Assembly: GCF_002575655.3 (NCBI RefSeq)
Contig: NC_053037.3
Span: 445,377,793-445,441,792, forward strand
Length of the DNA: 64,000 nt
Direction: 5' to 3'
From: Aegilops tauschii subsp. strangulata
Lineage: Eukaryota > Streptophyta > Magnoliopsida > Poales > Poaceae
Shown here piece by piece: positions 12,501 to 22,182 of the stretch. Every line of letters starts with the position of its first letter. The stretch's first letter is position 1. A program made the position numbers and the translations under genes. The notes under the pieces were generated by a model, which was given only the letters and a program-made list of their open reading frames with translations, did not search any database and was not told where the DNA came from.

Positions 12501-13284
12501 CATTTATGGCACACATCCAAGTGGCCAATCTATGCCACGCGATCACCACAGTGTATAGGAATGAAGAACAACCTGACCTATTTCATTGGCCTGCGGATGA
12601 AAAAGGGACCTACACAACGAAGTCCGTCTACTCAAGGTTGTGCCTGGGCTTGACCAGATGTTGGATGGCGGGTTGCATTTGGAGGAGCTGGGCACCTTTG
12701 CGGTGTAAAATCTTTGCGTGGCTCACCGTTTAATATCGACTGTGGACCTTGGATCGGAGGGCCAGACACGGACTTCAAGATGAGCCATCGCCTTGTTTCA
12801 CCTGCCTACAGGATGAGGATAACGTGGACCACATCCTCACACAATGTCCGTATGCTAGAGAAGTGTGGGGTCGATACTTCAAGGCCCTGCAGATCAACAT
12901 CCAGGCACCTACTCAAACGGACATGTTTACAGATTGGTGGCTTGACAAGAGAAAAAGTTTCACCGGATGTATCAAGCGTGGATTCAACTCGTTTGTGATT
13001 GGTACCGCTTGTTCGTTCTGGAAACAGAGAAATGCTAGAGTGTTCAACAGAGTTCATGAGCAGAGATCACCACCATAACTTGTTGAGCGGGTGTTTCTGG
13101 AGGTCTGGGACTAGAGGCTTGCTGGCTTCGGTGTAGGAGGATTAGATCCTTTCAGGAGAGGGTGACTTAGCCGTGTTTAGCTTGTGTCAGTCAAGATGCT
13201 CGCATCTTAGTGAGGCATCTTGTAATTAAATTTTCTGCCTTTTATAAATATATGATATGTTATTGGCGTACTCTCGGAAAAAAA
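9516..13284 (+). mobile_element. LINE (L1-type non-LTR retrotransposon), missing ORF1
   Basis: A 3.8-kb element holding most of ORF2 and ending in an A run at 13278-13284. No ORF1 (gag-like) is seen, so it is 5' truncated. A candidate target duplication is agctggaaccgtc (9503-9515) against agctgagaccggtc right after the A run; it is imperfect, in keeping with the decay of the coding region. The Stowaway/Tourist cluster adjoins its 5' side. Confidence 0.8.
9602..13078 (+). pseudogene. LINE ORF2 remnant: endonuclease, reverse transcriptase, zf-RVT
   Basis: Domains in order: an APE-type endonuclease (9602-10310) with CLQETK and SDHAPI, though the expected GDFN reads NDFN; a linker (10320-10730); the reverse transcriptase core as one open stretch (10855-11814) with ADD in SIYADDVAMF; then thumb and C-terminal regions (11830-12193, 12239-12733) and a zf-RVT cysteine/histidine cluster (12749-13078, CFTC...DHILTQCPYA). 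The product would nick target DNA and reverse-transcribe the element's RNA. At least six frameshifts or stops (near 10065-10090, 10310, 10560, 10730, 11812 and 12035) make it inactive. Confidence 0.85.
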
Positions 13285-13642
13285 GCTGAGACCGGTCCAT
13301 CGCCACGTGTCAAGCTGGGTCCTGCTCGCACGTTGCATCCTGCGGCGACGCGCGCCATCTGGTGTTCGCCGCAACGTAGGTACAGATGACCACCGTGTGT
13401 CCCTCTCGGACACGCGCACTGCTCGAGGGCAACCCGTGCCGCGGCGCGCGCACGGGGCCGTCTTGGCACGCTCTGTCCCTCGCTGGCCACGCGCCGTGCT
13501 CACGCCTCGCCACAGCAGTCCTCCCCGACCACGTGTGCTCCGCTCGCGCCCACGCACCGCCCAGCGTGGCAGCGTCTCCCCCCAATAGCAAACTCTGGAG
13601 TCCTCCCCTCTCCTGAATCGAATCGTACGCGCGTCCCGATCG

Positions 13643-13649
13643 ATATAAG
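13643..13649 (+). promoter_or_regulatory. Probable TATA element of the F-box gene
   Basis: ATATAAG in a GC-rich context, about 105 bp upstream of the ATG at 13754. It puts the transcript start near 13675, so an upstream ATG at 13673 would fall at or before the start of the mRNA. Confidence 0.55.
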
Positions 13650-13753
13650 CGCTCGAGCGCGGACTGACCGACGTGCACGGACCGATCTCAAACCCGAAAC
13701 TCCATAGCTATAACGACAGCGTCGAACACATGCGCGACGACGGAGCGACGACA

Positions 13754-14536
13754 ATGCCGCCACGGTCGGCGCCGTCTCGGCCGCCTCCGTGGGAGGCGCT
13801 CTCCCTCGTGGCCAACTTCCTTGACGCCGCGTCCCTCGCCGCGGCTTCCTGCGTCTCCACCTCCTGGCACGCCGCCTTCTCCGACGACCACCTCTGGGCG
13901 CGGCTCTGCCGCTGCCACTACCCCTCCGCCATCGGCCTCCTCCCCTTGTCCGACAGCAGCGTCAATGCGGGCGACCGGCGGTCCTCCCCGCACCGCGGCC
14001 TCTTCGCGCTGTTCCACTCCGCCGCCTCCCGCGGCCGCTCGCTCCCAGAGCCTCGCCTCGCCCTCGCGGACGTCACCTTCGCGGTCGACCTCTTCGCGGC
14101 AGGTGGACAGAACATGCTCTCGTTCGCCGTTGCTGCGTGCGACGCCGGCGTCAAGAAGGCCCCCGGCGGCGTGTTCCAGTTCGCGGTGGACGTGAGTGAC
14201 CGGAACGCGGTGGCCGGGCCTGGTAAGCACTGGAGCGTGCGGTGGACGGCTGTTCGGACGGGGCTCGGGGTCGCGCCTGCGGCGATCGTGATGATGGACG
14301 CCAAGTTGCCGGCGTCGAGGGCCGGAGCGCTTGGCAGTGGCGTGAGGGGGGAGTCATGGGCCACGGAGGGGCTGCCCGCGCCGGGATGCGGCGGCGGGAA
14401 GCTGGAGGCGGAGGCCGTGGTCGAGGTGAGCGGAGAGGAGAGGCTGGTGGAGAAGGTGAGGCTCGGGGTGTTGTTGGATTGCAGGTACGTGAGCGTCGAC
14501 GAGGGGCTGAGATACCTGCAGCATTTCCTCTTGTAA
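13754..14536 (+). CDS. F-box protein
   Basis: Intronless, GC-rich frame of 260 aa from the ATG at 13754 (A at -3). In-frame ATGs at 13730 and 13673 would add 8 or 27 residues; the TATA element argues against 13673. The F-box lies at about residues 10-58 (PPWEALSLVANFLD, ASCVSTSWHAAF, DDHLWARLC), the site that binds SKP1 in SCF ubiquitin ligases. The remainder (about 75-260) has no Kelch or LRR repeats; it looks like the C-terminal domain of small plant F-box proteins of the At5g04010 type, which is recognition from memory. The substrate is unknown. The frame is intact. The 3' flank is split by a MITE (14590-14993) and a LINE (15044-16526). A decayed partial copy lies at 18351-18850, and a copy of the 3' flank at 50888-51035. 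Confidence 0.85.
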   Translation: MPPRSAPSRPPPWEALSLVANFLDAASLAAASCVSTSWHAAFSDDHLWARLCRCHYPSAIGLLPLSDSSVNAGDRRSSPHRGLFALFHSAASRGRSLPEPRLALADVTFAVDLFAAGGQNMLSFAVAACDAGVKKAPGGVFQFAVDVSDRNAVAGPGKHWSVRWTAVRTGLGVAPAAIVMMDAKLPASRAGALGSGVRGESWATEGLPAPGCGGGKLEAEAVVEVSGEERLVEKVRLGVLLDCRYVSVDEGLRYLQHFLL

Positions 14537-14589
14537 TACGTGTATCTGTGCTCTGGAAGAGTACTTCGTGAAGATAGGCTGGTGGTCAT

Positions 14590-14993
14590 GGGAAATACAT
14601 TTTGGTTTCTGGTTGTATATGCACCCTATATGGGGATTTGTTTTTAATATTTTAATAAAAAGTCAAAATAGGAAAGAACTATTTTGACAAAACACTTGAC
14701 TTACTTTTGCACTGATATATAAATGTCGACGAAAAAAACAAAAGTTGACCTCAAGCAAAAAAGACAAAATTTATTTGTTATTATAGGTCACTATTCATAC
14801 TATTTTAGCCAAAAATTTGTCTTTTTGAAAAAAAGTCAAAAGGATATTCTTTTTTGATTTTATTTCTCACGAATACAATAGAAGGTCATTTTTAAAAAAA
14901 TATATATTTTTAGGAATTTTTGACTTTTTGTTGAATTATTAATTTTTTTTCATATAGGATGCATATGTCCTCATAGACCAAAAGTTCCCCTCC
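14590..14993. mobile_element. MULE-type MITE, about 404 bp, in the F-box 3' flank
   Basis: Terminal inverted repeats of about 70 bp: the left arm runs through 'ttttggttt', 'tatatgcaccctatatgg' and 'aaaaagtcaaaa', and the right arm read in reverse gives 'ttttggtct', 'catatgcatcctatatga' and 'aaaaagtcaaaa'. Flanks ggtggtcat (14581-14589) and gatggccat (14994-15002) form a 9-bp duplication with two differences. The related sequence at 50888-51035 runs through this point without the element, which confirms the insertion. Confidence 0.75.
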
Positions 14994-15043
14994 GATGGCC
15001 ATGGTTTTGTTTTAGCTTATCTGGGTGCATATGTGTTCATGTT

Positions 15044-16526
15044 TTTTTTTTGAATTTTCAGGGAGGAGAGTTTCCCATCTGAATATATTTAACCAGAGAA
15101 GACCCGGGGGCCCCCGATGATTACAAGCATGAGACAGGACACCACACTGTAGTTTTACATGGGGGAGGGGAAAAACCAACTGCCCCAGCTAACCTAAGGC
15201 TACCCCAAAGCCGTAGCCTGCATCCAAGTTTCAACATGGATCCGACAGGTTTCTTTCAGGCGCCCTCGCCACAACAGCGCGTCTTCCTTACATGAGCCTA
15301 GTAACCGAGCGAGAGAGGGACGCTGCCCCTGGAACACAACCGCATTCCGGTGCTTCCATAAGTGCCAGCAGCACAGCATAGCGAATTCAGGTGCAGAGCC
15401 GACCGCCGAGCTCGCCGCAGAAGCCAGGTGATCCAAGCAGCTCACGCTCACCCCCTCGACGTTGATGCCGATCCGCCCCCAGAAAGATCTTGCGAACGGA
15501 CAGGAGAAGATCATATGATCCGCACTCTCCAGCTCTTCCTCACACACGGGGCACCCAGCATCATCAGGCTCCACAATGTGTTTTTTTAGCAGGACGTCTC
15601 TTGTATGGATACGTTTCTGCACCATCAACCAGCAGAAGAACTTGACACGCGACGGCACTCTTGTGTCCCAGATGGAGGTCGCAAACGGGGCAACCAGGCC
15701 ACCAAACCTCAGCAGTCTGTACGCCATGGCAGCTGACAGGTCGCCGCGGGGGGTCGTGATGTGGAGGAGAGACCGATCATCCCCCTCCTCTCTCACAGGC
15801 TGGGCCTCCATCAGTGCCAGGACCACTCCTAGCTCGGTTTCGCCCACACGCGTGAGGCGCGGCATGAGGTGCCTAAGCAGGCCCTCTTCTCTTGCCTCCC
15901 AGACAGTCATCTCGGGCGTAACAGCATGCGAAAAGAGAGCAGGGAAGGCCACGGCGAGGGTGCCACAGGGCAGCTAGTTGTCGAACCAGAAGGAGACCAA
16001 GCGCCCGTCCCCCACAGCGACCGTGAAGAGAGCACGATACAGTGGCAACAGCTTAGCCAGGGCTCTCCTGTGTTTGCCCAGAGCATGGTCACCACACGCC
16101 AGGAGCGAACTCCCGTGAGCAGCACCCCAGACCCAAGCAGCCCACCTCGACCGCGGCACACTGTGCAGTCTATGGATCATCTTCAGCAGGAGGCAATCAT
16201 TCTGCACAGCGAGGCTGCGGACCCCGAGCCCACCTTCAGTTTTCGCGCGGCACACGCGATCCCAGGCCACCAAACATTGGGCTCCCGACGCCCTCTCGGC
16301 CACATTCCATAAGAAATCCCGCCTCATGGCATCCAGCGCGCGGATCAGCTTTGGGGGGAGGAGCAACGCAGCCATGGCATAAGTCGGCAGAGCGTCCAGG
16401 ACAGCATTAATCAACACCAGGCATGCAACAGGTGAGAGGAGGCGCGCCGCCCAGCCCGCAAGGAATTTGTCCACTTTCGCGATCATTGGCAGGAAGTCTT
16501 CGAACCTCAGTTTTTATGCCACTTTC
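15044..16526 (-). mobile_element. 5'-truncated LINE in the F-box 3' flank
   Basis: The target duplication gtgttcatgtt is perfect (15033-15043 and 16527-16537). The poly-A end reads as a T run at 15042-15051, so the element lies on the minus strand with its truncated 5' end at 16526. The 50888-51035 copy of the target continues 'gtgttcgtgttgtaacc' with no insertion, fixing both boundaries. Confidence 0.9.
15200..16486 (-). pseudogene. LINE ORF2 C-terminal part (thumb and zf-RVT)
   Basis: Minus strand. 16486-15974 reads as the region after the RT core (KVDKFLAGW, CLVAWDRVC, GGLGVRSL), then a single stop at 15974-15976. 15952-15200 continues in the same type of protein through the zf-RVT cluster (DDAGCPVCEEELESADHMIF, SCPFARSFWGRI). 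The endonuclease and the catalytic YADD part are absent because of 5' truncation, so it cannot move itself. It is far less decayed than the LINE at 9516-13284. Confidence 0.85.
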
Positions 16527-16914
16527 GTGTTCATGTTGTAACCTGCAATCGTTGGAAACGCAATTCTTTGGGGGACTGCTCAGTCCATGATCGATTATGC
16601 GAGGGTAGGATCAATCACATTCTTTTTTGGACGCTAAGGAGGGAGGGTCGAGCAAACAATCGATCCGACAAATCCAACCCCCACCCCCCTGTTTTGCCAC
16701 TTGAAACAGGTAGAGTTTCCCAAAAGGACGTCAAATCAACAAACCAATAAGACAGTAAGTAATTAATATTTTTTGTGCACATAAGTAATTAATTTATAAT
16801 GAACAGTCATAATTATATAACTTCTCAACTCTTGAAAAGTAAATATAGCAACATTGTTTATTACACTAAATTATTCATGAGCACATATGGCACCATCCTT
16901 AAAAAGCCATATGA

Positions 16915-17424
16915 CTAGATTAGATAGGAGGGTGATGGAGAACGTATCATCGCTGCCGCCGGGTCTAACGGAGAAGCATTTCGGCAGCCGACCATGCAAT
17001 CATCCAAAGAAGGATAACAAAGATGGTTTGCAAAACAACAGAAACACAACGAAGAGTTTTTGCAGTTTGGATCGCGGGCGCACAGACCATCTAACTTGAT
17101 CTTAACGTTTTCGACGTCTTCCAAGATTCTGCCTATAGAAGATGATAAAACAATTAATATTCATACTAGTCTCTGGTTATCTAGTAGTAACAAATAACTG
17201 ATGCATAAAAAAAATGCAGAATCACGAATAAAAACCGTAAGAACTCCTGAAGAAATAAAAGTATACACAAATAAAAAATAAGATATACATAGCATTTGCA
17301 TATAACAATTAGTCAGACTGGTTGTTTATATCTGAAACTTACATTGCGCACGGGTAGCAAACAGTATGAGAAGAAGCATCGCTAGTACGATTGAGTATTG
17401 CAAACGATTCCTATACTTGTCCAT
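16915..17424 (-). CDS. ESF1/MEG-like cysteine-rich secreted peptide, two exons
   Basis: Exon 1 runs 17424-17343 and exon 2 17132-16915 on the minus strand, with a 210-nt intron (GTAAGT...CTATAG). The spliced frame is open and encodes 99 aa. Residues 1-27 form a clear signal peptide with the hydrophobic run SIVLAMLLLILFAT and a likely cut at TRAQ-C28. The mature part has eight further cysteines (45, 51, 57, 59, 60, 66, 73, 77) in C-X5-C-X5-C-X-CC-X5-C-X6-C-X3-C, with CFCCF and CYPSLDDC, matching the pattern of EMBRYO SURROUNDING FACTOR 1 / maize MEG peptides. Known members are secreted from endosperm or transfer cells and act in seed and embryo development; that role here is inference. The 22-residue tail is not cysteine-rich. 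A TATA-like gtatatta on the minus strand near 17505-17513 could be its promoter. Confidence 0.75.
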
Positions 17425-18103
17425 GGGGAAATTATTGTGTGGCCTTGTTTCTACGGGTCTATAATACAGTACCTTCGTTGGGGTGGTGGGGGGGCGGGGG
17501 GTCCTAATATACCCAGCAATCAACTTGAGGCAGAGGGCAAAGTTGTAGCGTGCAATCAAAACAGATCCCTAAAATGATGGTGCATTCTATATGTAGATTA
17601 ATAGCTTGCCTTCTAAACATATATCTTATAAATTATTTCTGGGATATGATTATATGATTCAACATTCCTTATAAGATCTCCTAGTCAGATACGTATGCTA
17701 GAATTCAAACATTGTTTGGTTGATTGAACTTTAGGGCCGACCCGCAAAACTCGTTTAAGGGCACTCGCAAAAATTCTTTTACGGTGCCGAAGCGCTTCAG
17801 CGGAACAGATATCGTAAACTCGTCTCGCAAATGTTTTTTGGTACGCATTTACGGGATCTATTCCACCGGAACGCTCACGGCACCGTAAATTTTGCATAGC
17901 ATCAAACAAATTACAGATTTCAATCATATGAACATAACAGAATCATAATATAAATTCATCATACGAATATATGAACATATAAATGGTCCGAAAAGCAAAT
18001 CACAATACAACAATATTTTTCATTACAACAAATGTTCCAATTCGAATAATTATTACATCACCAAATTGTCAAATCACACACGAATAGAAATGAATACAAA
18101 TGG
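17425..18103. other. Intergenic; part of a Harbinger-like element
   Basis: 17720-17930 is a run of CG-rich words ('ccgcaaaactcgt', 'ggtgccgaagcgc', 'cgtaaactcgtctcgc') set in AT-rich DNA. It lies 3' of the transposase tail on the minus strand, so it is probably the non-coding end of the same element. No gene is visible. Confidence 0.35.
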
Positions 18104-18342
18104 GGACCTATCTCCCCCATAGAGTTGTCACCGATGCTTAATAATATCATGCTAGAGTTGGTTGTGGAAAACACAGTTCTCGATTCTCCGATAGATCTTA
18201 AGAAATGCAGTGAACTCATATGCGTTCCTGGCAGGCTTCACACGGCTACCAACATTGTCATGGTCCAAATTCCTTTCATCCTCGACAATCACGTTGTCTA
18301 ATATTACACAAGCAATCCAGATCCCTCTAATCTTCGGCTACC
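18104..18342 (-). pseudogene. PIF/Harbinger transposase, C-terminal fragment
   Basis: The minus strand reads GIWIACVILDNVIVEDERN, then VKPARNAYEF, FLKIYRRIE and, after a stop, a QLYGG-like end. This order matches the C-terminus of ALP1-like DDE transposases of PIF/Harbinger elements. Two in-frame stops (near 18154 and 18131) fall where the family has Gln and Trp. The catalytic domain is absent. The F-box pseudogene starts directly at its other side (18351). Confidence 0.65.
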
Positions 18343-18350
18343 AACATTGG

Positions 18351-18850
18351 CCGACAACAACGTCAATGCCGGCGACTGACGCTCCTCCCCGCAACGCGGC
18401 CTCCCGCGGCCGCTCGCTCCCGGCGCCTCGCCTGGCCCTTGCCGACGTCGCATTTGGCATCGTCCTCTTCGTGGCTGGTGAACAGAACACGCTCTCGTTC
18501 GCCGTTGTTGCGTCCAACGCCGGCGTTTAGAAGGCCTTCGGTGGCGTGTTCCAGTCGCGGTGGACGTGAGTGACAGGAACGCGGTGGCCGGGCTGGGGCG
18601 ATCGTCACGATGGACGCCAAGGTGCCGGCGTCAAGGGCCGGAGCGCTCGTCAGTGGCGGTGGGGGGGCACGGTGGGGGTGCCCGCGCCGAGATGCGGCGG
18701 GATGAACATAGAGGATGAGGTCGTGGTCAAGGTGAGCGGAGAAGAGAGGCTGGTGGAGAAGGTGAGGCTCGGGGTGTTGTTGGATTGTAGGTGCATGAGC
18801 ATCGACGAGAGGCTGAGATACTTGCAGCATTTCCTCTTGTAATACGTGTA
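18351..18850 (+). pseudogene. Truncated copy of the F-box gene
   Basis: Aligns with 13950-14543 of the intact gene: matching stretches include SRGRSLPAPRLALADV, NTLSFAV and GEERLVEKVRLGVLLDC, and both copies end LRYLQHFLL followed by taatacgtgta. The F-box itself is missing, an internal stop follows SNAGV, and deletions of about 24 and 57 bp break the frame. It begins next to a Harbinger remnant, so the element may have helped move or truncate it. Confidence 0.85.
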
Positions 18851-19965
18851 TACTAGATCATGATTGGCGCGCGTTGGTGCGCCCGTCTATTTTTCAAGTA
18901 GAATGATAGTAATTTCTACAAATATATCAACATGGAAGAACTGAATTCCTATTTCCAGTGGAAAAACTTCTTAACCATCATGTAGGCAAACCAAATATTC
19001 ATATAGGCAGACCAAATATTTATCATTTTACGTAACTGCCATCTTCTATAATTTATTAGGTCAAGTTGGCCATCCTCTTAGTATCATGTGTACCAAGATC
19101 CGAGTCCATTTGTTAGGTCCAGGACTGCACTTGTTGTACTGATATCATGATGTTTGAGATGACTTGTATTGTCTTGTAGATCATTGACACTTGATCTGGT
19201 CAATGATCTTGCTTTCCCTCTCCCTGCACCATTCACTTCTCTCGTTAGTTGATGTCACTAATTTTTATACCAATGGACATGTCAATATGCAAGGAGTGAT
19301 GTTTACAAAGATTTAAGTGAAAAGAATCGATGCAGAGATGTAATGGCGCGCGTTGCCGGAACCATCTGTTTTCCCAACAGGATGATAGGAACTTATGAAA
19401 ATATACGGAGGCACAAAGTATTAAAGTTGCTAAATGTTTACTTCCTCAAATGAGAAAAATACTTGTTTCCAACAAATTGTTTTAGTATACAAATACATAT
19501 ATAGGGCTTGGATGGGTTAGGCAAGTAACATAAGTGTTAAAGACCCTGCAAAAAAATAGAAGTGTTTTAGACAGCAACGTGGGAAATGCAGGTTAGCAAA
19601 CCTATTGACATTCTTCTCTACGACGACCTCATCTGCACCAAGATATTTAATCTAACCCAGCCCTAGAACAATTAAATTACACAAAAAAGTAAATAAGAAG
19701 AAGAGAATGAAAGTAGTAATTTGAAGTACAAACAAATGGTCATGGTCATGCATCATCCTAAGACAATGGTAGTCTTACTGATTTTAAGTTGCAATTATAT
19801 TGTACCTATCCCATATGATGTTGTTGGCAGAACTCCCTGCACTTTGGTGAACTAAATAACAGACTGAACGATGATACAAGTCGCACCATTCTGGACAATA
19901 ACATCACCTAACTTAACAAAGGATGCCATGGCATGAGATGACATAACACTACACTTGGAGCTGGC
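18851..19965. other. AT-rich intergenic DNA, no gene
   Basis: No supportable coding region. 'ggcgcgcgttg' recurs at about 18867 and 19345 with similar following sequence ('atgatag(t/g)aa'), and a relative occurs near 51705 ('gcgcgtgttgccgcgc'). These look like ends of an unclassified transposable element. Confidence 0.3.
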
Positions 19966-19969
19966 TTAA

Positions 19970-20660
19970 TAATACAGAGGTGCCCAAGGTTTACGAGTCG
20001 ATGAGTCGTTCCGAGGTTGAGACTCATAGACTAAACGTGACTAGTCTATACTAGTGCTGGACTAGTCGACATGGTACTGTAGTACTCAAATATTAATACC
20101 TAGTAGGTGTATGTAGTATGTACTAACAGTACAATATGCAATAAAACGAAGTGCTAGGCGATGCTCGCCAGGCCCAGCCCAGTGCCACGCAGCACCCCCC
20201 AGCTGGCCCATTTGGGCCCAAGTAGCCAGCCTACTTAGCCTCCCAGTCACTGGAACCCTAGCTCCCGATCGATCCCAGTGCCGCTGCTAGCACCATCATG
20301 CACAGGAGCACGCGCACGCGCGACCCGTGCCTACAGCCGCCTTCCGCCAGCCCCGGCCGCTGCCGCCAACCACAGCCATGCCTCCTCCTCTCCTCTCATC
20401 TATCTCTCTTCTCTCTCGTCCCAGGGGCGCGCACGCCTACGTGTCACGGCCATGGCCGCCGCCCGAGCATGAGCTCCGGCCGGGCTAGGTGACTTCTCCT
20501 CTCAAAATTTTGAGTCGCTCGACTCAAATAGCTCGACTAGTCTACGACTAGTCTGTCGACTGCTCGACTCAACCAAGTAGTCTACACGAGATTTGTAGTC
20601 GGCACTCAAGTTGTGACTCGTAGACTAGTCCCTCGACTCGTAATCAGTGGAGATGCCAAT
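19970..20660. mobile_element. Candidate fold-back/hAT-like element rich in ACTAGT and GTCGAC words
   Basis: The left part (19980-20060) and right part (20510-20645) are full of short palindromes (actagtc, gtcgac, gactcgta). Read inward, both ends share 'tttacgagtcga' or 'attacgagtcga'. The middle (20160-20500) is GC-rich and has two overlapping 64-aa frames with no family resemblance. No target duplication could be fixed, so the class is a guess. Confidence 0.4.
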
Positions 20661-22038
20661 TATTTGTGTTTCATATTCTCAAAGCTAGTCATCCGATGTG
20701 TTTTTTAGAAATCTAACAAACCATGGTGAACTCCTCAACAGTTGGTTAATCATTAGGATAAAATTATAGAATCATTTATATGATATTAAGTACGGAATGG
20801 GCCACATCTACCAGAGCTTTCCTACCAAAAGTAAATACATAAAATGCAACAAAATACTCCATGTTTTAGTAATAAAATTATTACCATGCAGAAAACTGAA
20901 CAGACCCAAAAAAGGTGATTATGCATATCATTGTTCGCAACAGAGGTAGATGTGTGGGTGGCAATGAGTGGATCCTAGTTATGGAGGACGTCGACGGGAG
21001 ATGGCCTTGAGCTGGTGAAACATCAGTCGCTACTGTCTTAACCCACCACTACTTGCACTCCTCCCGCCTCTTCCTCAACTCCACGCGGACAATTTTGTCA
21101 CTGCATTTGGTAACGGAACCTAGTATGCAAGGAGACCAAATCATTTTAAGAACACAAACTCATTGATTTGGAGGCAGAAAAGGGGATTATCTGAAGTAAA
21201 TAGTTTGTCCCTTCTTCAACTTGCCTATTCTTAATGGAAGTAATGATCTTTTGTTTTGATTTTGTACCACTTCGTAACATTGATCTTGGACCAGCAGGAA
21301 CCCTTTTCCAAAACTAATCTGAAGTTTAGAACCAAAACCTGATTAGAAATAAGCATATACTATTTTATTATCGGATTTGGTGTTGATCTATGCTGCCTTA
21401 CATGATCCTAGCTAGTTGAGGTCTTATCTCTCACTGTATCAATGCTTCCTCATGCACCTCACTCTCCAGAGATGCCTCCTGCATCTTTAGTCCTCCATAT
21501 TATTGCCCCCTATTGACAACAACAATAATTAATAGTAATACAATGGTGTGAATGATACACATATAAAAATTGTGTTCGTGCTATACTCAGGGATGCCTGA
21601 GAGCACAGATCTTCCTTGCATGTTTCAATTTGTCTCGGGGAAACTTCAAATTTGATAAGTGATTGGAGCAGAGAGGCGTTGAGGAATGTCTCGCACTTGA
21701 GCAGCAGAACTAGTCTGGAACAATGGCGGCCTGGAGGCGGGGAATTACGTGACAGCTTGATGCTGGCGACCAACGTCGTGGCGGCGGGCACAGCTGCTAA
21801 GCAAAAACAATTCCAGTGCCAAGCTCCAAAATGAAATCAATCGAGCACAGCTAGTATGAACATCACCTGTACACACAATTTTTGGTCTGAGAGGATATCT
21901 AATTGCTTCGCGCAAAAATGAATCATACATGAAACGAAAAGAAATAGAAGGAACCCTACCACAACCAGAGCAGGATGCCCAATCGGCACCGGGAGCTAGA
22001 GAGGATGAGCGAAGAGTGTGGGAGGAAGAATATATAGA
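20661..22038. other. Intergenic DNA with a possible minus-strand promoter
   Basis: No recognisable protein. On the minus strand a TATATA element (22031-22036) is followed by a CT-rich leader-like stretch, and later by possible splice acceptors and donors near 21800 and 21750. This could be the 5' part of a transcribed unit, coding or not. Element D inserted immediately upstream of the TATA element. Confidence 0.3.
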
Positions 22039-22043
22039 CGTAC

Positions 22044-22182
22044 TGAAAGCTAAATAAAACTGTTGCTTATTGATGATTTGGTGCGGCATACAAGAGTATA
22101 TAAGAGGGTACAAACCGACTTGGGGTAGGGGTACAAAACTGACTTGGACTAGAAGTCGTATACCATAATGACTACTCTAACA
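22044..22182 (-). repeat. 3' LTR of element D
   Basis: 139 bp. On the plus strand it begins tgaaagctaa and ends tactctaaca. It matches 47791-47929 base for base by eye. The polypurine tract lies directly inside it. Confidence 0.92.

Noticed and set aside
13207..13763. Overlapping frames on both strands upstream of the F-box gene, including 13310-13678 (-) and 13307-13588 (+)
   Set aside because: GC-rich promoter sequence gives chance open frames on both strands; no domains, and the TATA element of the F-box gene lies inside.
13918..14589. 223-codon minus-strand frame
   Set aside because: Antisense shadow of the F-box coding sequence, low-complexity Ser/Thr/Pro content.
20278..20492. Two overlapping 64-codon frames
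   Set aside because: Short, overlapping, Ala/Ser/Arg-rich, inside a palindrome-rich element; no supporting features.
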